Below, piece by piece: positions 10,924-22,140 of a DNA stretch of 64,000 nucleotides. The translations under genes and the position numbers were made by a program. Source of the DNA: Spirometra erinaceieuropaei (taxonomy: Eukaryota; Platyhelminthes; Cestoda; Diphyllobothriidea; Diphyllobothriidae); NCBI GenBank assembly GCA_902702965.1, contig CACRXP010000667.1, forward strand, positions 125,654 to 189,653. The letters are read 5' to 3'. Positions within the stretch are counted from its first letter, which is position 1; every line of letters starts with the position of its first letter. Below the pieces are notes generated by a model that had not been told where the DNA came from, searched no databases, and was given only the letters and a program-made list of their open reading frames with translations.

Positions 10924-13900
10924 ACTTAGAAAATACGGACGAAGTGGAACACCTTGCAGTCAAAAGTCACTCACTTAAGACTCACCAGTAAACTAATGAG
11001 GGGTGTGCAACGACTTAGATGTTTATGTTTCACAAATAACTAGCTAGGAATGCTTTTCTCATTAAAGAATTTCCGACCTGTTTGTGAGTGATCTTATCAT
11101 CTTGCCTGCCTCAGTCTAGTTACAGAGCGTTGTTAGGCTGGAGCCAGAAGAGAATTTCTGTGATTTAATCTAACAGAGCGGACCTTTTTAATTTTTCAAC
11201 CTGGACTTTCCTTCTTGGGAAAATTGTTTTTTATTGTGCACTTATAATATGTTTGAGTCAAAACAAACAACTTTTTAATTTAAAGTTACAAGTCTGGAAA
11301 ACAACGAGAAGGACCGTCTCTCAGACTTAAGTGGAGGAAACATTTCGATAATGTGAATGTTAATGAATTTCGGCTAGCAAAATAATGAGAGTATTTAGGA
11401 GGATACGTGCACTTTATACCAAAAATGATTGACCTATTGCACTTAATAGGCCAATAAGTCAAACTCTAACCACTAACATGTACGACCATGAAGAAGGATC
11501 TTGCCGAGGAAAGATTAGGTCAACATGAATCCTTACCGTCAACCTTAATGGCTGTGTAGTCTACTGAAGAGCAACTTTTTCGCGTGCTGTGACTTGTTGT
11601 GCGATGGGTAAGCTTCTCAGAAATCAAGCTTGCTTCATTCTTGACCTATAACAATGAAATATTCCGGTTTTCAAGAACAATTAACATTTTTCTGATATTT
11701 CGCACTGTTATTCGCGACTCCTCATAAAACAGATTGGCATTCACATACTGAGATATTTGGTTGAGTCTCGACCATTTTGTGGCCACTTATCTGATAGCCG
11801 TACAAACAAGTCAAAATATATGTCAATTTTTCGAGTATAAGGAAATAATGTGCTATCCAAAAAGGATAGGCGTCCTTTTATTTGTACAATTTAATTATGG
11901 CGTACTTGTCTCAAAAGTCAGTAGAATTTACGATAGTTGACACTATTAGCAGAAATGTTTGACGTGTCAAGACCAAAAACGGAGTTGTTTAACGCAGTTA
12001 TCCGCAAATGTGCTGAAAAAATATGACATGCAACTGTGTGTGTAAACTGATAGTTGCATTTTAGATTTTCACCAAAATGACCACGGTATTTAGCTAAAAA
12101 GTTTGTGAATTTACCGCATCGATTTCAATTAACTAATGGTCGTCGCTAGGATGTGCATGTGGTGACTGCAATCCTCGCCTCTGATGCAAAATGGGCCACT
12201 GAAATTGCATTCTGCATTAACGTTTGGCTGGTGAAAGTTACAGCTACGTGACCAAATTTAAGGATAAATGGCATATTTTAGTTGGACGCGGACCTGGCAC
12301 CTGCGCCGTTGAAATATGCCGTAAGACCACCTTTGAACGGAACTTGCATGAGCTGTGACCTTTTATGCATTAAACGTGGTGTTTTTAAATACAAAAATAA
12401 GGTAAACTGCCTTTGTTATGTTCGCCTGGTTTAAAGCATTAAAACACTTTGTAGAAAGATAGTTAGGTAGGTGAACATATGTCTGTGATGTGCCTATATT
12501 TTTTGTATGCGTGCTTGTTTTTCATCTGAATAATTTATTATTCGACCACAAGCATAATAGCGCAGATGACGAACAGCTTATCTGATGACAAAAGAGTCAG
12601 TTTTCCTAATGCGTTGCTTGCACTTGCAATGTTTAATTGCTAAAAATATCAGAGTAGAAGCACTAATTCTCAATTCAGTTACCTTAAATCTTTTTGTGCG
12701 AAACTTTTCAGTTCGTTGTTAGTTACTAAAAACTTTAAAACCTATATGTGTCTTTGCAGCGTCAAGAATACAATGTTGGTACCTGCGAAATATAAGTCAC
12801 GTGGAAAACAGAGGAAGACAACTTGATGATAAGGTGTCGCTTCGTCGGAATTATTCTCCCCACACAAGCACCAATCGCAACGTTACCTACGAAAACATGA
12901 ATCGAGTATCCTAAAAGGACTTTGAACCGGGGTATAGCATATACTGTAATTAGGAAAAATTAGGAAATTTAAGGGTACCATATCGGAAACATGAAAGTCA
13001 GTCAGCCATCAAATGTTCAGACTGTTAGGGCACTGAACCACTGATCCCATAGGTTTCATAACAGGTGCTCTATTAATGGACGCAGAAGTCTGAGTAAGTG
13101 TCTTTGTAACTTGATTAGTGTTACTTGATTCGTAACTAGTAGGGCCAGATGTTTTTGTTCCGTCGTGTGTCACATGGGCGCGGCTTGTTTTAGTGGCAGT
13201 TATGTAAACATTTAGGCAGTTCTGCAAACAATATTCCTTCCAATGTTCTTTATATATCGGTGCTTCCTTCTTCGGTATTTTTGCCAACAATAAATTGTTC
13301 AAAGGCGTTCTCCCGTACGCGGAAGAATAGCAGTTACGGCGATCATTGCCTTTACTAAAATAAGAAAATTCTCCGATGCGTATGCGGAGAAACTAGACTG
13401 TTTCCCCGAATTTCAATCGGTTGTTCTAGGTTGGAGTTTATACAGGCGCAAACTCGGAGTCACTTTTGGAAACACACCCACTGAAGCAGTTTGATCTTGA
13501 CTTCACGTAACATTTGCGGGAGTACAGATTCTAACTATACATGAAGCGTTCATTTATCATTGTTTGCAATGAGATCGATCTCACCTACTGCTTTGTGTTA
13601 AGTAGTTCAATATATATCATAAAAAATTATGAATTCATCGAAACTAACAAACAATGATGGTTTTCAGATGCAGACCAACTGTCTATGACTAACCAACGTG
13701 AATCAATATTTATTTTAAAATGTTAGAACATGCGTGCAGGCGACCAAAACAACTTGAAATGCAAAAAAAACCAATTTACTCTCATCTTTCATAGATATTA
13801 TTGTAATGTGTCCATTCAGGGGTAAAAGATGCAATCGCACGAACAAGAATTGGACTTCTCTCACTTTCAATTTGCATTCGAACCACCGTGCAATGATGGA

Positions 13901-15152
13901 CGACAGACAAGGGAATGCCCTACATATGGGCCACATCTGTTAGTTCACCAGGTGCCGTCATTTTTGCAAATACCCTTTTCAATGTTGAAGGTCGTATTTT
14001 GTGCGATGATAGCTCGCCCCGCCGCGTCATAGTCTTAACTGTTTCGATTTCGTTATCACCAAGATCGTTGCTTGAAACTTATCTGAACACATTAACTGGC
14101 CACGCGAGAGAGCTGTGGGCGAACCCCACTGTCTGTGACAGTATCGGCCAAAGTGCCGAGTAATTATTAAGCCGAACAACAGCAACGGCGACAAAATTGT
14201 GCCAATTAACAAATAGGTTGTGGGCAGACAAGCAATCCTCGTACGTAGCACAACGTCAGCGATGAATTTAGCAGTGATTAATTATGATTGGCAACTGGTG
14301 AAATGATATCACACTGTAAATACTTCGTGTCAAGGCTTTAATAATTCTTATCTATGACTCCCTCCGAAAATGTGTTTGACCGGTAATCCGAAAAGTCGGA
14401 TAAATAGACTTCTCGTCCCGGAGACTGCATTCACTTCTTCTAAACTGCCTTATGCAACTTATATTAGCAGTATATAAAGTATTTCTTAGCAAGCAGTCAA
14501 ACGCGTAACCTGTAAAGTGATGCACAACAACGTTGAAATATGAGGTCATTCTTCACATTTACCGTGTCACTCGCGGCCTCGTATCCAAACGCAAAATATC
14601 ATTCACGCATTCCCATGCTGCACGCCGGAGAACAACGATCCGATCGGACTAGGATTGGATTAGGAGACATTGCAGACAGTTTCCGTTCAATTTCAGTCGG
14701 GTTTTACGGACTTTCAGATGTCTACATGCGTGATTATAGAGTTAATTTCTGCGCTAACTATTTTCTTGTTGAACAGATTGAACGGCTGACCACAAAGGGG
14801 CTTTTTGAACTACCTGACGAAGTTGTTTCCTAAATTACACATTAAATAACTTTATCTTCCATGATTTGTTTGAATTCTGTCGTGGAAAATTCTCCTCAAG
14901 GGATTTTATACTATGCTTCGAATGGTCCATTATTTACCTCATCTGCTCACTTCCTCATCTACAGTGACGCATCTTTCCACTAAATCGCATTTCTACCTTT
15001 TAACCTAGGTGGTTCATTTTGCTGTTCACTTTTACTCATTTCATAGGCGCCTTCTCTTCCTGCCACTCACAAAACAGATCAAACAATTTTCAACATTGAC
15101 AAAGTTAACTTTCGTCGCGCATGTTGGTATTGACAATTTCCCTGTAAGATAT
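10924..15152. other. Gene-free AT-rich flank
   Basis: No supported coding exon, RNA gene or repeat was found. The frame at 14540-14833 (plus) begins with a weakly hydrophobic stretch but lacks other support. 13009-13302 (minus) is Thr/Ser-rich without a recognisable domain. Confidence 0.45.
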
Positions 15153-15514
15153 GATTATGTGGCCCTACTTGATGGACACACTACTGTTGAGGTTGAAATT
15201 ATGAGTTAGGGTCGGCGGTTGTGGTTAGGGGCTAAAGTTAGAGGATAAGGTTAGGGTTTGGGCTTAGGTGTTAGATTCAACCGTTAGGGCTAGGAATCAG
15301 GGTTTGTTTGTAGGGCAGGGATTAAGGCAACTATTTCTCAACCACTCAAAGTACAACCGCGCATTCCCAATAGCTTTTCTTTTGCATACAACTACTTGAC
15401 CTCGTCGTCTGTGTGTTCCCCAGTCTCACCTATGAAAACCCTTATTACCACCGGTCCCATATTGCCGACGGCTGGGGTTCCTTTACTTCAGGCCGCTATA
15501 TAACCACAATAATC
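15153..15514 (+). mobile_element. MITE with telomere-like interior, copy T1
   Basis: About 360 bp with degenerate terminal inverted repeats. The left end reads GATTATGTGGCCCTACTTGATGG; the right end, reverse-complemented, reads GATTATTGTGG..GGCCTGAAG. The interior (15205-15310) is an irregular array of GTTAGGG-like units. It is followed by a conserved block (TCTTTTGCATACAACTACTTGACCTCGTCG..GTGTTCCCC) shared with copies at 35.2 and 39.8 kb. No coding capacity. Confidence 0.7.
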
Positions 15515-16590
15515 ACCATTCTGTTTGCGACGAATTGAATCCCGACAGCAGGGATATTCCCCAGTTCTGATGTGTTCAGTATATGTCTTTTCTCGATTTG
15601 TCTGGTCATCCTCCAGTTGCAATTGACTTGCATGTTCAGTCAGGACTGGATCACGGAGGGCAATAGCGAATTCAGCCGTATCTTTTGTCTTGTTATCAGT
15701 GAACATGTTAACTCCAAGCTTAATTTTTCCTGAAGACGTTTGCTGTTTATAAATAATTTAAAAACCGATAAATCCCTGTTACGTAGGTGGATACTAACAA
15801 TCGCAAAAATGAAGGACATTTGAATTCCATGTATGTGCTGAATTAAAAGAGGACTACTGTTAGACGTGCCAGTTTTCGGCCTATACTGGAACCCAACAAA
15901 ACGATAGCAATAACCGCGCTGTAAACTGAATTTTATTTTACTGCGCACGTGGGGAAACCGAAATAACGCCGAACGACTTCCTTGTAACCACAAAATCCCT
16001 CAAGAAGCATTTGTTTTTGCGCTTATTATCTGCGAATTATTGTCGGTTGGTCATTAATCCTTTAGAAAGATCTTCTAGTCTGGGACTATTTAGCTAAGCA
16101 CCTCCTTCATCCTTTTCAAGCCAGAACATTCAACTATTCCAGTGTATCAGTGCAAAGCTTTGCTCTGACTCGGAACAAGCAAGTCTGCTATAAATTTTGT
16201 CTCATGTTGGAATAACATTTAAATCCTGCTAACCGAAGCTTCCTCGTCTACTAACTGAAATGAATTTGGGTGTTTTAATTAGAAGCAGTACGATTCAACG
16301 AACGCGGGATTGTGTTCGAGAGGGCACTCGAACTCAGTACTTCAACATGACAGTAGAAATAAAAGACGGAGTGTAGTGGTACGCCTAGGTGTGGGCCCGG
16401 CCGCTCCAGCCACTTGCGCCCCCTATCGCTTTCGGTTTTCGTGACTCTGTCTTTGCGCCGGGCTCAGGTGAGGGAAGGAGGCGAGAGTGCGGTAGATGCT
16501 GTGCAAGCCCACTAGCACCATAATCTAATTCACGCGCAAGTCACCACGCTGTTTTCAGCCCGCTAACAGCACATCGTAAAAAGAGCTGAA
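15515..16590. other. Unassigned stretch
   Basis: No gene supported. The minus frame at 15640-15993 has no recognisable domain. 16380-16500 is GC-richer than its surroundings and may belong to a decayed repeat. Confidence 0.4.
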
Positions 16591-16599
16591 GCCGATGGT

Positions 16600-17085
16600 T
16601 GCATTGTCAGAAATAAAAGGGGGAAGAGGTGACAACCGCGTGAGGCGAAAGCTGGGTGAGTCATAATTTACTGGCCCCTAATCCATTAACAAGTGCAATG
16701 ATCTTCCCATTCCCTACTCGGTGCTGAGACTTCGCCTAGGCGGAGTAATTGGGCGCGCAGGGAGCGCACAGGTGAACAGTTTTCCCAACACCAGGGTCAG
16801 CGTGTCAGATGTTCGAGCAATCATCACACCAGCATCCAACGCACGCGATGAAATTGCAGCAATTAACGACGCGAATGTCGGCCATCACACCACGTGCAAC
16901 GATCCCTGATGCAGGGGGGAGCCGTGAATATTCGTAGGTATGTGCTAGCCTGGCGACTGCAACCTATAAATACTGGAGCCCTTTATGTACGAACCAGCCG
17001 TATCTGTTTTTGTCTCTGATGATGGGTTCGAGCAGGAATCCGAAACGTCAGGATAATAAAGCTCTTGTCCCAACGATCGTGTCTC
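16600..17085 (+). mobile_element. Penelope-like element, 3' fragment (copy 2)
   Basis: The left part matches the end of the GIY-YIG gene of the 36.2 kb copy: GGTGACAACCGCGTGAG, then GAGTCATAATTTACTGGCCC, then CCTAATCCATTAACAAGTGC. The right part is the non-coding 3' region ending in CTGATGATGGGTTCGAGCAG, GAATCCGAAACGTCAGG and AATAAAGCTCTTGTCCC. Most of the coding sequence is gone. The 3' hairpin (17016-17051) is well preserved. Confidence 0.8.
17016..17051 (+). other. Conserved 3' stem-loop of PLE (hammerhead-like core)
   Basis: CTGATG can pair with CGTCAG, and GGGTTC with GAATCC, around a GAGCAG loop and an internal loop AT/GAAA. The CTGATGA...GAAA arrangement resembles the hammerhead ribozyme core, and hammerhead motifs are known in PLEs. 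The upper stem co-varies among copies in this window: GGGTTC/GAACCC at 20.97 kb and GGATTC/GAATCC at 44.6, 47.6 and 50.8 kb. Catalytic activity is not shown by the sequence. Confidence 0.55.
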
Positions 17086-17716
17086 CATCCTCAAAGGCGG
17101 GAACATTGAGATTTAAAATTTTTATCCACATCCCCCTGGCGAATCGACTATTACAGGCTACGGATTCTCACTGATCACTGCATGCAGAAGACACGCGAAG
17201 TGTAGGACAGTTAATAAAACTACTGCAATTTCTAAACTGGAGTACCTAACAGAAAGCATGACGTAGATAGTAATGTTCTCACGAACTAACGACTTATAGC
17301 TCACGCGCCCCTAGCCTTAAAAAGCAGCAAGTAAAACTGAGCAGTGAATAATATAGAGATTTTGAACGTTAAGAAGACTGACAACAGAACATGACAGCGG
17401 AGTACGTTAGCAAGGCGGGTTGCACGCGTGTGCCGTTTCTCGTCACATTCAAACAAGCAATCCGGTCAAAGAAAATGGGAGTAAATTGTCAATTAGTCCG
17501 GTACCTCACCACAAGCAGACGGGGAACGATGGGGGACCCAGTGACGAGCCGCAACCCTCACCGCTACGTCGCGCAGGGACACAACATCAGCGACGCACGT
17601 GTCTGAGCCTCTGGCTTTTACGTGTGCTCTCAAATTTGATAAATCATTCAATAAACGATTTGAACATAACTTGTTAATAAAGGGAGAAGTCGCTGATGCT
17701 GACCCCATTCGAGGAC

Positions 17717-17722
17717 TTTATT
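17717..17722 (-). terminator. Polyadenylation signal AATAAA
   Basis: AATAAA on the minus strand, about 70 bases downstream of the TGA that closes the frame at 17792. Its position suits the 3' end of the EVA-1-like gene. Confidence 0.6.
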
Positions 17723-17791
17723 TGGAGCACATGTGAAAGGGACTTTTAAATTGTATTTAGGTTACAAGAATATACATAAGACGGAACGTTT

Positions 17792-18601
17792 TCAGGTGAT
17801 TCCGGCAGTGTGATTATTCCAGCTGGCGACCTCGTTCCAACAAGATGAAAGTTCCGCAGATCGGCCGTCTGTGAGAAACTGCTCTCGGGCGACTTGCAGT
17901 TTGAGAGGAGGCATTTGAGGAGGTGTAGATTCCAACTCTTCCCCCTTTGATTGGACATCGTTCTTAAAACTTTCTGGTGGTTCTATTAGACAGGTATTAA
18001 GACTTTCATTAGAACGATTTGTTTCTTCCGTTCGACCATTTAGAATTTTGTATCGTACTTTCGTCGAAACATCCGAGGAGTGCAGGCGCGATTCGTCTTT
18101 TACGTCGTTGGCAGATAATACAGGGTAGGGCAACGAATTATCAAAACCAATCCACTCTTGAGCAGGGAATGGTTTTTCACCTGAAATACTCATTATCAGA
18201 CGCTGTTCTGCCTTTGGGTGTGTGGGCGGCGTTTTCAAGGGACAAGTGAGGTCGTTTGGCGGACGAATGGTGTTGAGCGCTGCCAATGGCGAGGAAGAGG
18301 GGCGACTGCCAACTAGCCCTGAAAATCGATCACTTTCTATCGATCCGTCGCCCGACATGGCTGAGTTCGCCTCCAGCGAAGCACACTGGGGCACGTTACA
18401 ACTGTATGTTCCAGCATTTACGCCGTGGGTTTGTGACGAGACCAACTCCGTCACAATGCCCGAACGCGACAGTGGAAGAACGCTGCCCCCATTCGTTGAG
18501 CGGTTCGTGCTCGAGCTGCTTCTGGTACCAGAATTAGGTCTTGCCACCGGCGCATGTCGTAAATATTTCGGAGTGATTTTGCCATCGTTGGCGGGATAGT
18601 A
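17792..18601 (-). CDS. EVA-1-like receptor: last exon, cytoplasmic tail
   Basis: Terminal coding exon of 810 bases (269 codons and TGA). The acceptor is CACCTCCATTTTAG immediately before 18601, and the exon starts in phase 0, exactly as the donor at 20103 requires. The first codons read YYPANDGKITPKY. The product is hydrophilic, rich in Ser, Asn and Pro (RSSSSTNRSTNGGS, then STPPQMPPLKL near residue 235) and has no membrane segment or known catalytic domain. It therefore looks like an intrinsically disordered signalling tail. An AATAAA signal lies about 70 bases past the stop. Length, splice sites and phase make this a real exon; antisense frames here are shadows. I do not recognise the FAM176 domain of vertebrate EVA1 proteins in it. 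Confidence 0.78.
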   Translation of the reverse strand, partial: YYPANDGKITPKYLRHAPVARPNSGTRSSSSTNRSTNGGSVLPLSRSGIVTELVSSQTHGVNAGTYSCNVPQCASLEANSAMSGDGSIESDRFSGLVGSRPSSSPLAALNTIRPPNDLTCPLKTPPTHPKAEQRLIMSISGEKPFPAQEWIGFDNSLPYPVLSANDVKDESRLHSSDVSTKVRYKILNGRTEETNRSNESLNTCLIEPPESFKNDVQSKGEELESTPPQMPPLKLQVAREQFLTDGRSAELSSCWNEVASWNNHTAGIT

Positions 18602-20102
18602 CTAAAATGGAGGTGAACAGGAGAGTCAATCAGCTAGGGTGAAACTTATGAATTTCTTCTGAATGGCTGCAGAACTAAGCTGAGCACTGTTTAATGCCTT
18701 GGAAATGCATGTAAGTTTTCAAATATTCAGGAAAATGTTAAGCTAATCTATACATCTGTTGCATTGAATACTCCAGCATTTTATGTATTATTGCTTATGC
18801 CTTTGGTTGTAGTTTGTGGATAAATCACTCGGAATAATTCCTACTCTGTAGAATATGTTTTCAGCGCTTGGTCATTTTGAATCGTTATAAGAAAATTTCA
18901 TGTGACCCATAAACTACGAAGCGTTCTGAATAGAAGAATTTCTGCTAATCGCCAGAGCATATCCTGACAATTTTGAACGCCCAGAGGCAATGTTAGCGAG
19001 TGTCTTCCAGAGTGTGAATAGTTGAGTAGGTTCTGAGGACTCTGTGGCATCCTCTGTGAGGTTTCCTACTCTAGAGCTTGTTTTAAAAACGGATGCTAAA
19101 GTGCAGCGGTATGGGGTAACTTGGCAAAGGGAAATATCGCACAAAAACCGGGTTTTGGCTGTATTATTAACTTCCAACGTCCGCATAAGCGTAGTGAGTG
19201 CTTAAAAAGTGAATTTTTTATTCCCCTAACCTGGAGCAAACAGCCGCTGTTTTCTCTTTGTTCAAAGAACATGTCAAAAGTGCCGGACCGAAAAACAAGT
19301 AACTGCATATTTGTTGGTACGTTTTTAAATCAGTATGTTCGGCATTTTGCGCTCGATGAATTGGATTAGAAGTTATGCTTCTCAAAAACAGGTATATCCA
19401 ACACTTAATTCACACCACTCAGCAGCCGGATTTTCACACCATTACAAGTGACATGAAGTCGTTGCAGAATTTTTCTTAGTTGGCATACTGCGTTAGATTC
19501 TTAGCGCGGAATGTTATCCACACAAAAGCTGGAAAATCGACCATCAGAAAGTCACTGATGGATAAGGTGCACGATATCCTTTAGCATCAGAGAACGTACA
19601 TTCCTAGAAGGATGTAGGAAACTCACTGCTAATACACTGCCACTAGCTTTGCACATTTTGACAGGCATGGTGTTTTTCCTCTGCATGCAGTCAGTCTGAA
19701 GTGCAGGGAAGAGGACAGGAACCCTCCAAGCAAAACAGGTGGCTTTGCGCAAAACTCCAGGAAGGCAAAATATTTCCGTGTCCGAATCGTAAAATTGGCA
19801 CACGACCTGATCCCACTTTCTCAAGAAACTAAGTGACCCCCAGAATATGGGCGCTATGTTCTATTCCCGCATTTCGTCTGGAGCATTTGGCCAACATATC
19901 CGGTGGTGTGCCAGCCTGAAAGACTTCAGACACCATACGTATAATCCTTCAGCTGAATTTCGTCGGCAATTTTGATGTGAGCTGAGTGTTCTTTTTGGGA
20001 CTTTTGCCTGTCTGTCAGTTTCTACATCCACATGACCCTTTGCAACATTTTCAGTATAATGTTTCTGAAAAGCCAGATATTGCAAATTACGAGATAACTC
20101 AC
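18602..20102 (-). other. Intron of the EVA-1-like gene
   Basis: 1.5 kb between the donor GTGAGT at 20102-20097 and the acceptor TTTTAG ending at 18602. No repeat or nested gene was recognised. Confidence 0.7.
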
Positions 20103-20740
20103 CGACAAATGAGCATAAGCCTGAGATCCTGCCTCGGCTGGAGGGCAGTTGAAGAACAGTGGGCCGCTTTTAGTTCCGAAGCCCTCATGATGATCGGCGT
20201 TCAATTTGTAGGAGACATCGCCATGGAATTTTCCCATATATCCCTGTAAGTTCTCCGCTGAGCGCATTTCCTCGAGAGGCCAGGCGAGATCACCTAGCTG
20301 AGCGTGAGGGAGATAGCCGGACATATGTTGCATCGGGCATTGATAAGTGAAGTGTTGTTCCGCCTGGTGCTGCTGTAAGTATACATAATTACTTCCCGTA
20401 CTGTCCTGTTTCGAACTTGAACGGTCAATTGTCTCTACGAGGGACATTGGTACATGAGTGTCGGAGAAGGAGTGACGACTGGTGGAGACGGAGAGCTTGT
20501 TCTTTGATGGGAAGTTGACCAAATTTCCGGATGGTATTCGCGGTCCAAAATTGATCATTTTCTTTCGACGATTTCGAAAACCGATCAGCACTAAGGTAAT
20601 GAGAAGAACTGTGAGAGCTGCGAGGCCAACTATCACTCCGAGAACGATTGATTGGAAGGATACTGACTTGTCAGTCTTCCCCAAATCTTTTGTCTCTGAG
20701 GAAGGTACTGTTCCCGTTGTGGCCCTCGTCAATTCATAAT
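20103..20740 (-). CDS. EVA-1-like receptor: transmembrane exon
   Basis: Exon of 638 bases. The acceptor is CATTGGCTTTTTTAG before 20740 and the donor is TCG|GTGAGT after 20103; it enters in phase 1 and leaves in phase 0. After a short extracellular linker (YELTRATTGTVPSSETKD) comes one hydrophobic helix of about 23 residues (IVLGVIVGLAALTVLLITLV) followed by the basic stop-transfer FRNRRKK. About 165 hydrophilic residues follow, with tyrosines such as NYVYLQQ that could be docking sites. This is a type I single-pass topology with the tail continuing in the next exon. If joined to the lectin exon ending at 57837, the junction codon becomes GAT and the lectin domain sits about 25 residues outside the membrane, as expected for EVA-1. 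The exon itself is well supported; the link to the lectin exons is inferred. Confidence 0.8.
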
Positions 20741-20960
20741 CTAAAAAAGCCAATGTAAATATATACATACATATTAAGCTAGTATTGCAAACGAAAACTA
20801 AGCGAAGAGGAGAAAACTAATGAGACAAAATATATGTTTAGCAACACCTATAAAGAAAGGCCCTATAAATTCGCAAAACAATTCTTGGCTGTAAAATGAA
20901 ACTGTATTTATTAAGGCACTCGGCTCCTTATTCCTCCATTATCCTTTTCTGGCGCTGTCT

Positions 20961-21037
20961 CTGATGATGGGTTCGAGTGAGAACCCAAAATGTCCGATGA
21001 ACAAACCGCCTGTTCCAGTGCTCGCATCTTCCCCTGA
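20961..21037 (+). mobile_element. Penelope-like element, 3' tip fragment
   Basis: Only the terminal region remains: CTGATGATGGGTTCGAGTGA, then GAACCCAAAATGTCC, followed by GTTCCAGTGCTCGCATC. The hairpin arms GGGTTC/GAACCC are fully complementary and differ from other copies by compensating changes. Confidence 0.7.
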
Positions 21038-21174
21038 ACTCCTTCCTGAAACTCACCTCTTCGTTCTAATCAGTACTCAGTTTCTTCCACATGCTATTCT
21101 CCAAAATCCGAGTAAGCGATTGTAGATGGTCGCTCATTGAACTTTTTTATGGAACTTACTCGTCGCGTTGTGCA

Positions 21175-21365
21175 TTACGGGCTCTTCCTCTCGAATCCAG
21201 CCAGCAGCCGCAAAACGGCGCATGATATAGGAAGAATGTTATTGCCGACAAAGACAAGGGTGTCTTGAATGATCATTTCTGGCTTACTAGCCGTCATCAG
21301 CCAGTCACACCCAAGCCCGAAGTGTGGAACACCTGGAGCTCGGTCCCGCGATCTGTTATAGTCGT
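21175..21365 (-). repeat. tRNA-derived SINE, copy S1
   Basis: Minus-oriented copy. It shares CCAGCAGCCGCAAAACGGCG, GAATGTTATTGCCGACAAAG, CATTTCTGGCTTACTAGCCG and TCATCAGCCAGTC with copies at 47.1, 53.1 and 54.1 kb. The tRNA-like head, expected at the right end, is degenerate here (GGAGCTCGGTCCCGCGATC). Confidence 0.7.
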
Positions 21366-21714
21366 TGGACGTTTAACTAACATTGGAGTTTATGCCCACA
21401 TAGACATGATAACAGCACTAATAAGATAAGCTTAGATGATGCAAAAGGCCCCGCCATTCTGAATTTACTTCTTGGACTTTGATTATTTTAATCTGTCTGT
21501 TAGTTGGACGCGAGAAAAAAATCTCCTGTGATTCAGGTCATTTTGCGCTAGATTTCAAGGGTACGTATTCCTAACATTAACATAACCCTTATATCTCCTA
21601 ATCTGAAACCAAGGACAACCAAACCCTTAAGTGGAGTTTAAAGCAAGGCCATCTTTAGCACATGCGGTTTTCACTTCCACGCCCTACCAGGTTTTCCTAT
21701 GATGGTGTAGCAGC

Positions 21715-22140
21715 CGCTCTAGCCCCCCTTTTGTCCGGCTCCGTTTTGTCGGTCGATGGCCGCGACAATCGTTGCCAGGCCGCTGACACACAACCACTCC
21801 CGCCGATTAGATTTGGGCCCCCTCCTGTCCAGCTGCAGTGAACCCCGGCTGTCCCCACAAACTATTATCCCCTCATGCGCGTCGGACGACCTGGCTTGAT
21901 ACCCGTGAGCCCCTGTAATTATGCTTCCCCCTAATCCTCCCCTAATCAGTCCAATCTCATGACCAGCATTCAGCCAGTCACCCCCACCAACTGACACAGA
22001 CTTTCACTCCCGCGTAAACTACACCGCGACTGACGCTCTTCGTGAACGGACGCTTATATCTGTTGCAAGCAAACTGCCAACTTACGGCAACCTGCCCTGT
22101 GTACAGAATAAACTAGTCCTTACAGCTTCCTGACTTCTGT
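21715..22140. repeat. GC-rich unclassified block
   Basis: Markedly GC-richer than its surroundings, with C-rich runs (TCCCCCTAATCCTCCCCTAA) and ending in CTGTGTACAGAATAAACTAG. The sharp composition change and the terminal AATAAA suggest a transposon end, perhaps an LTR, but no partner copy or protein domain was found here. The minus frame at 21719-21997 is Gly-rich and unrecognised. Confidence 0.35.

Noticed and set aside
18222..18599. Plus-strand frames opposite the tail exon
   Set aside because: Antisense shadows of a well supported minus-strand exon.
21719..21997. Gly-rich minus frame
   Set aside because: Lies in a GC-rich repeat-like block; no motif or splice borders.
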